A DNA stretch of 64,000 nucleotides from Wyeomyia smithii. Taxonomy: Eukaryota > Arthropoda > Insecta > Diptera > Culicidae. Positions 35,031 through 44,160 of this stretch are shown here, piece by piece. The DNA lies in the NCBI RefSeq assembly GCF_029784165.1, contig NC_073695.1, forward strand, positions 164,830,066 to 164,894,065. The letters are read 5' to 3'. Every line of letters starts with the position of its first letter. Position 1 is the stretch's first letter. The notes under the pieces are model-generated. The model saw only the letters and a list, made by a program, of their open reading frames with translations. It ran no database searches and was not told the origin of the DNA. The position numbers and the translations under genes are program-made.

Positions 35031-35757
35031 TAGGATGGGGAATCGTTGTATGGGGAAACCGAAACTTGATAGCAGAAAGCCAGAACCAAGTTTTTTTGTT
35101 CTATTTGGAGCCCCAAACAATCCTTAATTTATCGGAAGTCGATTGGTTTAGTCTCCGCTTGGCGCATTGCAGTTCAAATTTATATGGAGATTTGTATGGA
35201 AAAACCAACGTTTTTGCATTTTCCATTCTAAAGAGCTCAAAGTGGCTCAAATCATATGTTTCATGACTTCAAATGGTAGGTTTTTTGATGCCTGACAACT
35301 TGACCGAAGACATCAAAGAGCTAGGGTGTCTTAAAAATACTAGAGCTGTTTTAAGTTGAGTATGTCGAAATTTATGTTAGAAATCATTTTTTCTGCCAAC
35401 ACTGCCGGTGTACCGGCGTTAGTCAGATTCCCATCAGAAGTAACCTCTGAAACACGTTGTAGATTCCACCTACGCCTAGAATGTTGACCTGAATTTGTTT
35501 GTTTGATCCAACTGAGTGGATAAACTCGTTACGACAGGTTATTTCTGATGGAAGTCCTACTGGCGCCGGTACATTGGTAATGTTGACAGAAAAAAAGATT
35601 TTCTGCATTCAAATTGACATACTAAACTTTGAACAGCTCCAGTTTTTTTTGGGACATCCTAGCTCTTCAGTGTCTTCTGCAAAGTTGTTAGGCATCTAAA
35701 ATACTATACTTTTACATAATGTAGTGCATTATTAGATCATTATTGGGTTCTCACATG
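35031..35757. mobile_element. Truncated hAT-like foldback MITE
   Basis: Starts with TAGGATGGGGAATCGT and matches the MITE at 36295 until about 35757, where homology stops after GATCATTATTGGG. It keeps an uninterrupted ACTCGTTACGACAGG at 35526-35540, which is the empty site for the PIF-like insertion at 36763. Confidence 0.8.
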
Positions 35758-36202
35758 CCCACATGTGCACGCCGTGTAAAAATCCTACGTTTTTGTTGAA
35801 CGAGCGCGCGATTTCCATCGCAGTTCACCGTTTCCTACTAACATGCCCGAATATGAGATATACATAAACATGTTGAGATGACATGCGTTCTGAACACGAT
35901 GTTCGAAAATTTGTGCACATAGGTTTTAAAATTTGTTAAACAGAACGGTGCCTGTCGGTGCTAAATTGGCAGGTGCTTTTTTCGTTGCATCGTACTTCTC
36001 GCCTGGTATGAAGCCATCGGACTGTAAGGAAATCACAGTGTACTATGTCTTCACTGTTTTGACACACGTGATACGTTGCATCGACAAAAACCGCCAAAAA
36101 TATCCTTTGCGTTGAAGACAAAGAACGATGGTTGGTGATTTTGAGATGATCGGCGTGCGACCAGACCGAACCAAGCGCCATTTTTATCACATATCCATAT
36201 GT
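35758..36202. other. Unassigned, moderately GC-rich stretch
   Basis: No repeat partner in the window. The minus-strand frame at 35936-36190 (for example STQRIFLAVFVDATYHV) is fairly protein-like but unassigned. It ends at the target duplication of the second LINE copy. Confidence 0.3.
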
Positions 36203-36294
36203 AGTAGTATTCGGTTTTTTTAAAGGGGGAGGGATTTGTTAGTAGCTTAAGTATTTATGATAAATATTACTAAATAATGAGTATGTGTGTCCAA

Positions 36295-37329
36295 TAGGGT
36301 GGGGAATCGTTATATGGAAAAAACGAAACTTGATAGCAGAAAGCCAGAACCAAGTTTTTTTGTTCTTTTTGGAGCCCCAAACAATCCTTAATTTATCGGA
36401 AGTCGATTGGTTTAGTCTCCGCTTGGCGCATTGCAGTTCAAATTTATATGGAGATTTGTATGGAAAAACCAACGTTTTTGCATTTTCCATTCTAAAGAGC
36501 TCAAAGTGGTTCAAACCATAGGTTTCATGACTTCAAATGGTAGGTTTTTCGATGCCTAACAACTTGGCCGAAGACATCAAAGAGCTAGGGAGTCTAGGGT
36601 GTTGAGTATGTCGAAATTTATGTCGCAAATCATTTTTTCTGCCAACACTGCCAGTGTATTTCCATCAGAAGTAACCTCTGAAACACGTTGTAGATTCTAC
36701 CTACGTCTAGAATATTGACCTAAATTTGTTTGCATGGTCCAGCTGAGTGTATAAAGTCGTTAGGGGCCATCCACATACCACGTGGACAGCTTGGGGGGGG
36801 GGGGGGGGGTTGTGTAATGTCCACGGTCCCTACAAAAAAAAAAAAGAATTTGTATGGACAGTTGTCCACGGAGGGGAAGGGGGGGGGTCAAAATCGTTTA
36901 AAATCTGTCCACGTGGTATGTGGATGGCCCCTTACGATAGGTTACTTCTGATGGGAATCCTACTGACGCCGGTACATTGGTAATGTTGGCAGAAAACAAG
37001 ATTTTCTACATTTAAACAAACTCAACTTTGAATAGCTATAGCTCTTCTTAGGGACATGCAAGCTCTTCAGTGCTTTTTGCAAAGTTGTTAGGCATCTAAA
37101 ATACTATACTTTTACATAATGTAGTGCATTATTAGATCATTATTGAGCTCTCTAGAAAGGTAAATACAAAAAAGTAGGTTTTCCAATATAAATTTTCATC
37201 CAAGTTTATAGTGCAATGCGCCAAGCGGAGACAAAACCAATCGACTTCCGTTGAGTTTAGGTTGTTTGGGGCCCAAAAAGGAACGAAAAAAACTTGGTTT
37301 TGGAAAATTGATCACATTTCCCCACCCTA
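36295..37329. mobile_element. hAT-like foldback MITE in the LINE
   Basis: Termini TAGGGTGGGGAATCG and the inverted CCCCACCCTA are flanked by GTGTCCAA at 36287-36294 and 37330-37337. This 8-bp duplication fits the hAT pattern nTnnnnAn, and the LINE copy at 32211 has a single GTGTCCAA near 32280 as the empty site. The two halves are inverted versions of each other over most of the length, so the element can fold into a very long hairpin. No transposase. Confidence 0.88.
36763..36931. mobile_element. Complete PIF/Harbinger-like MITE, 169 bp
   Basis: The perfect TIRs begin GGGGCCATCCACATACCACG and continue TGGACAG (about 27 bp). TTA lies on both sides (36760-36762 and 36932-36934), while the paralogous sites at 35526-35540 and about 56868-56882 have a single TTA. 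That proves a 3-bp duplication of the PIF/Harbinger type. Inside are two long G tracts and TGTCCACGG words. Confidence 0.9.
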
Positions 37330-37742
37330 GTGTCCAATCACAAATGGTGACTTCTCAACACTGTTAGAAATTTGTAATTTCAATTATTAGGATTTGATTG
37401 CTTTCGCAATTAGAATTTATCATTCGTAGGGATTTAAACCAACCTGTCAAAAAAGGGGAAGTAAACTTACAACTAACTTAATTGCTAACTTATTGGCTAT
37501 GAAGAGAGTTTATCGTAGCAATTGAGGATTGCAACGATTTTTGTCGAAAATTGGTAATAATTTTATTCGACATAGCTTCTAATGTTTCAACACCAGTAAG
37601 TCTATGTAATTTGAGTGTACCAAACCAAGGAGGACGCTTCAAAATCATTTTCAGAATATTGTTCTAAATTCTTTGGAGCGTTTTATTCCTTGTTGAGCAG
37701 CAACTTGACCAGATCGGTACAGCATAAAGAATTGCTGGTCTT

Positions 37743-38655
37743 AGTAGTATTCGGTTATTTTCGGCTGTTTCCCAAAAGTTGCCATTTTATAATTCAAAAT
37801 GTTGTTTTCGGTCAATTTATAGCTCCTTGCAACATTCTGGTTCCGGAGATACTCATATTGGGTGGTATTTGGTCACTTTAGGCTATTTTTCAGAAACCGT
37901 AAATCTTAGATTTTAAAATGGCATTTGTAGACAAATTCTGGCGCCTGAGCGTCGTTCTGGTTTAAGAATCATCCATATTGGGTGTAATTTGGTCATTTTC
38001 GGCTGTTTTCCAGAAACCTTATGTCACCATCTTAGAATTCAAAAAGGGTGTCTGTGGTCGATTCTAGTTCCTGTGTATGATTCTGGTTCTGAAGATACTC
38101 ATATTGTATGGAAATCGGCCTTTTTTGGCCGTTTTTTAGAAACCGGAAGTTGCCATCTTACAATTCGTAATGGTTTCTGAGACAATTTTCAGCTCCTTAC
38201 ATCATTCTGGTTCCGGAGATACTCATACTGGGTGGTATTTGGTCACATTAAGCTGTTTTTCAGAAACCGAAAGTCGTCATCTTGGATCTCAAAATGGCAT
38301 GCGAAATTAATTTATGACCTACGGGTGTCATTCTGGCTCCGGAAACATTCATATTAAAGGGTATTTGGTCATTTTCGGCTGTTTGCCAGCCACCGGAAGT
38401 CGCCTTCTTTGAATTCAAAACAGTGTCAGTGATCGATTTTTAGCTTCTGTGCATCATTCTGGTTGCGGAGATACTCATATTGGATGGAAATCGGTCGTTT
38501 TTGGCTGTTTTCCAGACACCGGAAGTTGCCATCTTACAATTCAAAATGTTGTCTGAGGTCGATTTGTGACTTCAGTGCATCATAACGATTTCGAAAATGT
38601 ACATATTGGGTGGTATTCGGTCATTTTCCGCTGTTCTTCAGAAACCGGAAGTCGC
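37743..38655. repeat. Composite repeat, copy IV (module 2 only)
   Basis: Tandem degenerate units of about 135 bp in the orientation of copy II, each with ATACTCATATTGGGTGG, TATTTGGTCATTTTCGGCTG and CAGAAACCGGAAGTCGCCAT. The LINE at 36217 inserted at its left side. Short ORFs here are repeat translations. Confidence 0.75.
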
Positions 38656-38840
38656 CGAAGCGAAGCATTTTCCATCAAAATCTCTTTTAACCAATCTAAC
38701 TACATCAGGCTCATCGCACAAACATTCTTTAGCCATCGAACGAACACTTTCAACGGTAACGTCAGGATGAAATCTGGATAAGTAAATCTAAAAGTTTTTT
38801 CCGCGTTCCAGTTAGGACTGGGCTGGTCTTCTCGGTGACG
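38656..38840 (-). pseudogene. Non-LTR retrotransposon ORF1 remnant
   Basis: Reading leftwards, one frame gives IYLSRFHPDVTVESVRSMAK and then ECLCDEPDVVRLVKRDFDGK before running into the composite repeat. This is the pattern of the C-terminal RRM-like region of ORF1 in CR1/T1-type or jockey-type LINEs of mosquitoes (YLSRLHP.T....V...A, then VKL..KD). A TAG replaces the residue before IYLS, and an earlier stop lies upstream. ORF1 proteins bind the element RNA. The exact clade is uncertain. Confidence 0.5.
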
Positions 38841-38934
38841 TTTCTGAAATGGACGGTAAATTGGCTAGTTGTTACCGAAATTCGAGAGGGGTGATCTCAT
38901 TCTGTTTGTTGAGTGTAGCTTCTTTGCGTAGTTT

Positions 38935-39060
38935 TCCATCCCATATAAAAGTGGAAATATCTCAACCCGCCGATAAGATATCAAGAATCTTTTTTTTTGA
39001 AATTTTTCGTCATGAATCTCGCTTTCCAGTAAAAATTTCAGTTTCTGACTGAAAATTTAT
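38935..39060. mobile_element. Fragment of the foldback hAT element
   Basis: GATAAGATATCAAGAATC and following sequence match 54400-54500 of the intact element (GATAAGATATCAAGGATC, CGTCTTGAATCCCGCTT). Both termini are missing. Confidence 0.5.
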
Positions 39061-39583
39061 TTAGTTTGTGTTTTAAAGGGTTCTTTTTTAAGTAGAATAC
39101 TTCTCTCAGGAAGTTCGGTTACATACACACTTAGATTTTATTGCCGAGAACTCAACAGCTGATAAATTCAGCGAACTGTTTTACAAATTTTTGGTAGAAT
39201 TTTCATAAACTTCGGCAGGCGAGATGTCATTACTTGCTGGTTCACGGTAAATCGATATATTTGCTGAATGTTCGTCGAAATATATTGCTGATATTTGTTG
39301 AAAAGTTCGCCGAGCTCGATCAGCTGTTGGGAAGTTTGCCGAGATGAATTAAGTGTGTAGGGATGTGAAATGAAAATCTAAAACCGAAGAAAGTGAAAAA
39401 TATGTCCAATTTCAAGTGCAAATAAATCGTTTAGTATTCGATGGATTTCCTTCGTTCTTGCAGCAATAGATTGGTAAATCTTCTAAGATTCTTCCCAAAA
39501 GAAGATAATTGTAATTTTATTATTCACACTATTGTACTATTGAAAATAGTCAAGCCTTGTCAAAACGAAAAAATCCACCTCTG

Positions 39584-39700
39584 ATTGGTCGTTATATGAT
39601 TGCTTCCCAAGTCGACAGAATCATATACCTTGCAATTTAAAACATGCTATTTGGCCTATATGAGAGCCTGTTTCAGCCTAAGCCGCTCATAATAGTTCTA
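39584..39700 (+). promoter_or_regulatory. CCAAT/TATA-like promoter module, copy 1
   Basis: CTGATTGGTCGTTATATG (inverted CCAAT box at 39584-39588) precedes GGCCTATATGAGAGCCTG (TATA-like, at 39655-39664) by about 70 bp. The same pair occurs at 58444 and 58522; in the copy from 40585 the CCAAT box remains but the TATA is decayed. Recurrence at fixed spacing supports a polymerase II promoter of a dispersed unit. Confidence 0.45.
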
Positions 39701-39719
39701 GACAGCGACAACAGCAGTC

Positions 39720-39960
39720 GTCCTCCCTTAGCAGCAGCACTAGCAGTGCAGTGGATACCAGCGATGGCGGAAAGCGGCCACAGCTGTGGCGTAGCAATGG
39801 ATAGCGCACTAGTTGCAGCGGATTCCAGCAACGATAGCAGCTGGGCCAGCTGATGCAGGGACAGTCGATACCAATGGCAGCGTATAGCGGCCATAACTGT
39901 GGCATGGCTACGGATAGCGAACGAGTTGCAGCGAATCTCAGCATCGATAGCGGATGATGC
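39720..39960. repeat. GCA-rich imperfect tandem repeats
   Basis: Two diverged units of about 120 bp with GGATAGCG, AGTTGCAGCG and GGCCACAGCTGTGG versus GGCCATAACTGTGG. They read open in several frames on both strands (69, 73 and 85 aa), which is an effect of few stop codons rather than evidence of coding. Related GCA-rich DNA is at 42290-42400 and 59190-59230. Confidence 0.5.
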
Positions 39961-40184
39961 AGTGAGGCACTTTAGTGAAATGCAGTCTCTGTGCGATAGT
40001 GGGCACTAGTAAATGCATTCAATAAAAAGTTGACTCATTTTGACAACACGTGAGCCGTCTAGTTTTGAGTGTTATATCAGCATTTCATTGTTTACTTTAT
40101 CACAAGGAATACTTTATTCGCCCTGTCAGTGATAACGCAAAGATGTGATCGGCATCTTATCCGATACTAAAATGAACAACAAAT

Positions 40185-40200
40185 TGTCCTTTTCAGGATA
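40185..40200 (+). promoter_or_regulatory. Histone 3'-end stem-loop-like hairpin 1
   Basis: TGTCCT-TTTC-AGGATA forms a 6-bp stem (one G-U pair) with a TTTC loop, the geometry of metazoan histone mRNA 3' ends; GTCCTTTTCAGGA is identical to the insect histone core as I recall it. Preceded by AACAACAAA and followed by AAATAAAA and GATTGAAGAGTTAAT. Confidence 0.45.
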
Positions 40201-40951
40201 AAATAAAAACTTGATTGAAGAGTTAATATTTTCTAATGAGTTCACATTTTTAAATTTGTAAAAGTTATAAATTTTACTTCATCTCCGTGTCTCAAAACGT
40301 ACTGAATTATCTTTTCCTTCAGTCATGAGCACGACATCCGAAAAAATTTCATCTCAAAATTTAAAAATTGTAAAGCCCCAACCATGACAAGCAATTTACT
40401 ATATTATTGAAAATGGTCAATCCTTGTTGAAGCGCAAAATTCGATTGTTCTGATTAGTCAACGTTTATTTACTAGAAAAAATGACTGACACGCAAGCAAC
40501 CGGGTTATCTTTCTTGTAAAAGTACTCTACTTTAACCTTGCGGTCGCGGCTTTGCACACAACCCTCCTGTTTTTTTTTTGACGTAAAACTACGTCTCTCA
40601 GGAAGATCGACTACATAGGGATGTAAAATGAAAATCTAAAACCGGAAAAAGTGAAAAATATGTCAAATTTTAAATGCTAATAAATCGTTTAATTTGCGAT
40701 AGATTTCCTTCGATCTTGCAGCAATCGATTGAAAAATCTCCTGAGGAACCCCACAAATGCAGAATTAATTAATGTAATTTTATTGTTCGAAATAATTCAA
40801 AATTGTCAAGCCTTGCCAAAACGCAAAATTCGACCTCTGATTGGTCGTTATATGACTGCTTTCCCTAACATGGCCGACAGAATTCTAGACCTAGTAATTC
40901 GGAATGTACTATTTGAGCCTGTTTCAGCCGGAACTGCTCATATTAGTCCTA

Positions 40952-42284
40952 CACGCAAAAGTTGGACTGTGCGTAACCACATCAATATCGCGTCTTTCTA
41001 AAGCAGTTTTTGCACTGTTTCGGAACCAGTACAACGAATGTGTGTTGTTAATAATGCATTTGGTGCTCTAGCGAATGTTCAATGTATTGGACGGCTCAAA
41101 ATCAAAACACTTTTGAAGTATTAACCGGTGCTAGTATTGCCATGATGATTCGTACTGGTATTGACAAAAACATCATCGAATCAATAACAATTAAAAAGAC
41201 ATTGGATTTGCTTAAAACATTTTGCATTTAACGACGTGTCCCTCGATTGGTAACTTTAATTGATTATTGAAGTCTCCCGAAACATCACGATTTTGTGTAT
41301 ATTATGCATAGGGTAAGGAACGGCTTAAGGAGTAGCGCCTATTTTAATCAGTCGAAGAAAACAGGCCTCAAACTCCTGAATTTTGATCAATATCGACAAT
41401 TTCAATGATGGAAACGAAAACTTTGATTTTCTAGCTGTCTTACGAATATAAGAAATACCGTTAATCACAAAGCAATCTGAGAACAATCACCATTTGAAAC
41501 AAGTCTACCTATATCGCAGCCATTCAGGAGCCACTTCGGGTGCTGAAATAAATCGTCTGCAAAACATATGGAAACTGCTGAAAATAGGTTCGGGGTGATT
41601 GGAATAGTGTCCCTCGATTGGTAACTTTAATTGATTATTGAAGTCTCCCGAAGCATCACGATTTTGTGTATATTATGCATAGGGTAAGGAACGGCTTAAG
41701 GAGTAGCGCCTATTTTAATCAGTCGAAGAAAACAGACCTCAAACTCCTGAATTTTGATCAATATCGACAATTTCAATGATTGAAACGAAAACTTTGATTT
41801 TCTAGCTGTCTTACGAATATAAGAAATACCGTTAATCACAAAGCAATCTGAGAACAATCACCATTTGAAACAAGTCTACCTATATTGCAGCCATTCAGGA
41901 GCCACTTCGGGTGCTAAAATAAAACGTCTGCAAAACATATGTAAACTGCTAAAAATAGGTTCGGGGTGATTGTAATAGTGTCCCTCGATTGGTAACTTTA
42001 ATTGATGAAAACAAGTTTTAACAGAGAAAAAGATAGAGAACAGATTGACATACTTCTGTTTGAATTTCACCCAACATATTTAGAGTATTTCGTTTCAATA
42101 CACAGGCGGTTCCTAAAGCTGCTTAGAATATGTTCCCTACCCTATTCTGATTTCAAACTCTGTCAATGTATTTATTACGCAACTGTTGCGTTATCCTTTT
42201 GACACATATGTTGTGCCAAACCAGAGCATTTAATGTGAGTTTCGAGAGGACACATCGGATGCTGTAAGTTGGAACTTTTGCGTG
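40952..42284. mobile_element. CACGCAAAAGTT MITE with internal insertion
   Basis: Termini CACGCAAAAGTTGGAC (40952) and GGAACTTTTGCGTG (to 42284), flanked by TA (40950-40951, 42285-42286). The paralogous units near 39700 and 58562 read TTCTAGACAGCGAC with one TA, giving an empty site. Compared with the copy at 55274, this one has lost part of its middle and gained another TIR sequence plus a tandem duplication. Confidence 0.85.
41237..42145. repeat. 371-bp tandem duplication plus nested TIR sequence
   Basis: TGTCCCTCGATTGGTAACTT begins at 41237, 41608 and 41979, giving two full 371-bp units, nearly identical, and a partial third. Each unit contains GGGTAAGGAACGGC (41312 region) after the MITE words TGTATATTATGCATA. 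The nested sequence ends TTCCCTACCC at about 42139, complementary in type to GGGTAAGGAA, so a small TIR element inserted first and then amplified together with a piece of the host MITE. Confidence 0.8.
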
Positions 42285-42557
42285 TAGACAGTGACAACAA
42301 TAATCCTTACTTAACAGCAGCGGTAGCAGCTGTGGCAGCGGATAGCATCCGCAGCAACAATGGTATCATCAGCGATATCGGCAGGACCAGCCGTTGCAGT
42401 GGCAGTTCAGTGATGTATGTGCAAACTGAAATTCGGTAGCACTTTAACTCATATTTCGCACAACATTTTATACATATTCAATACAAGTAATGTTACAAAC
42501 CACCTTATGTAGATCTATGTCAACTTGCGGTCGTGGCTTTGCATATAACCTTTGTGA

Positions 42558-42897
42558 TTTTGTTTCTAAAAATTAGTCGAAAAATCATTTTTTTGCGATG
42601 TTTTATGGGCTCTGTGAGTCAAATAACTGAATGCGATGCTGAACCAAACCATGTAAAATATTCGAAACAGCCCTGCAAAAATAAAAAATATATGGAAAAA
42701 TGTATCGATTCCCATAGAATTGCAAAAAGTGCAAAGAGTGTCTTTGTAGCTTAAAAAAGTCATCTTTCCATAAATCACGTTTGGGAAAGCTGAAAGTATT
42801 TTTTAGAAAGTAGAAATGTTTTACAGAAATACTAAAAATAACATTCTCTTTCAATTTAGGGTTGAGCACCTTGACTTTTGCAACACTGCGTCTAACA
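42558..42897. mobile_element. Right half of the foldback hAT element
   Basis: Matches 54520-54855 of the intact copy: TGGGCTCTGTGAGTCAAATA, CGATGCTGAACCAAACCATG, then TTTAGGGTTGAGCACCTTGA and the terminus ACACCCTA. The left half is missing. Confidence 0.75.
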
Positions 42898-43315
42898 CCC
42901 TAGTACATAACCTATTTCAAGCAGCTCGTGCAGCCTCCTGTGTATTGAAACGAAATTCTCGTAATGTGTAAGATGAAATGCAAACATAAATATAACAATT
43001 TGTTAGCTATCATTTTCTCTGTCAGCACTTGTTTTCAGATTGTGAACCTGATTTAGCAAGCTTTATAAACAAATTAAAGATCCAAATCGAGGGACACTAT
43101 TTCAATTACCCCGAACCTATTTAAGGCGGTTCTGTTTTGTAGGGGGTATTTTCAGCACTCGAAGGGCGCTTGAATGGCTACAATTTTGGTTACTCTTTTG
43201 ATAGATGTTTATTCAAAGATTTTTCTGTGTTGAACGGTATTTTTTATATATTCGTAAGACAGCTAGTTTTTCGACTGATTAAAATAGGTGCTATGGAAAA
43301 AAAGTTAAAAACATG
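42898..43315. mobile_element. Inverted copy of the nested TIR sequence
   Basis: In reverse orientation it repeats the sequence of 41313-42145: AATCGAGGGACACTATTTCA, CCCCGAACCTATTT, ATATTCGTAAGACAGCTAG and GACTGATTAAAATAGG, as well as CCTGTGTATTGAAACGAAAT. It is more diverged than the tandem units and lacks a clear terminus. Confidence 0.65.
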
Positions 43316-44039
43316 AGCTTCTTGAGATTGCTTTTAAAGGGCTAGGAGGATTAGGGGCGACCATTAGGACATAATGAGCACCCATAATAATGTGATTTTT
43401 ATTCTGAAGTTTTCGAGTTTGAGTCAAAACGGTATTTAATATATTAAAAAGATTTTCTTGTATAAAAAACAATCGTTCAACGACCGGGGAAATGAATAAC
43501 GAACATTTAAAAAAAGATGAAGGTACGCGTTTGAAGAAAAAGAAAAAGGAATAGTACGGACTATATTCAAGCATTTATATATTTTAACACATGAATTTGA
43601 GAGACGTACTCATAAAATTTCACACTTTAACGGTTTTTACAAAATTTTCACTGTATTTTTCCTCTGGTTTTCATCGGTATTCCTTGACATTCCTGCAATC
43701 TTCTGAAAGCTTTGTTAGCACATAAACAATCAATTGCATTTCCAAACGCACAATCCGTTTTTAAAAACAAAAATCGTTATTCCCGCGTGCTTTTTAGTAA
43801 AGAAAATTTATTTTTAAAGAAAACTATTGGATAGTCGTTTGTTTTCAAAGCTGGTATGCGTAATGATTTTTTTGGCGGATTCGTGAATAAATCTGTGTTT
43901 TCTACAGACGTCATCGTACCAGAAGACAAATCCAGTAAAGCAGAAGATATCATTTCAGTGCGAGTGATGCTTTAACAATTGAATGGGTGATAAATGAATT
44001 GAATTTGCCGCGGTTTTATAAAAGTTAAAGCTTGTATTT
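43316..44039. other. Unassigned sequence
   Basis: No repeat partner or recognised product. The 89-aa minus-strand ORF (43305-43574) is low-complexity at its N-terminus and lacks signatures. Confidence 0.35.
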
Positions 44040-44160
44040 TTTTTCTTAGTAGGGCGGGGAAAGGGGAGTAAATCTAATACTACGTTTTTTAGGGAGGGGA
44101 GTTGAGATTTTGTGACCAAATGCTACAAGGGGACAGGGAGATCATTCAAGTATGCTCCCT
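44040..44160. mobile_element. G-rich repeat end, PIF-like style
   Basis: AGGGCGGGGAAAGGGGAG, TAATACTACG, AGGGAGGGGAG, then TTTTGTGACCAAATGCTACA and AGGGGACAGGGAG. It has the same arrangement of G tracts around a repeated word as the ends at 23049 and 23264, but no matching second end. Confidence 0.35.

Larger units (their letters stand above)
36217..37742 (-). mobile_element. Juan-like LINE 3' fragment, second copy
   Basis: It shares the 3' end of the LINE at 32211 (3' UTR and the C-terminus of ORF2) and is 5'-truncated at 37742. A 14-bp duplication, AGTAGTATTCGGTT, flanks it at 36203-36216 and 37743-37756. It is itself interrupted by the hAT-like MITE at 36295. Without that insert it is about 490 bp. 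Confidence 0.88.
39360..42550 (+). repeat. Histone-like repeat unit 1 (degenerate)
   Basis: A block order shared with 58193-60800: promoter-like module (39360-39700), GCA-rich DNA (39690-39960), a histone-type stem-loop (40185-40200), the GACTGACACGCAAGC block (near 40481), a second promoter-like module (40585-40949) interrupted by a MITE, another GCA-rich block (42290-42400), and a tail with GTGCAAACTGAAATTC (near 42418) and GTCGTGGCTTTGCA (near 42530). It may derive from histone gene units, or be an unrelated element mimicking them. No intact histone coding region is seen. Confidence 0.4.

Noticed and set aside
39644..39944. Serine/alanine-rich small proteins
   Set aside because: GCA-rich tandem DNA is open in several frames on both strands, so the ORFs carry no evidence of coding.
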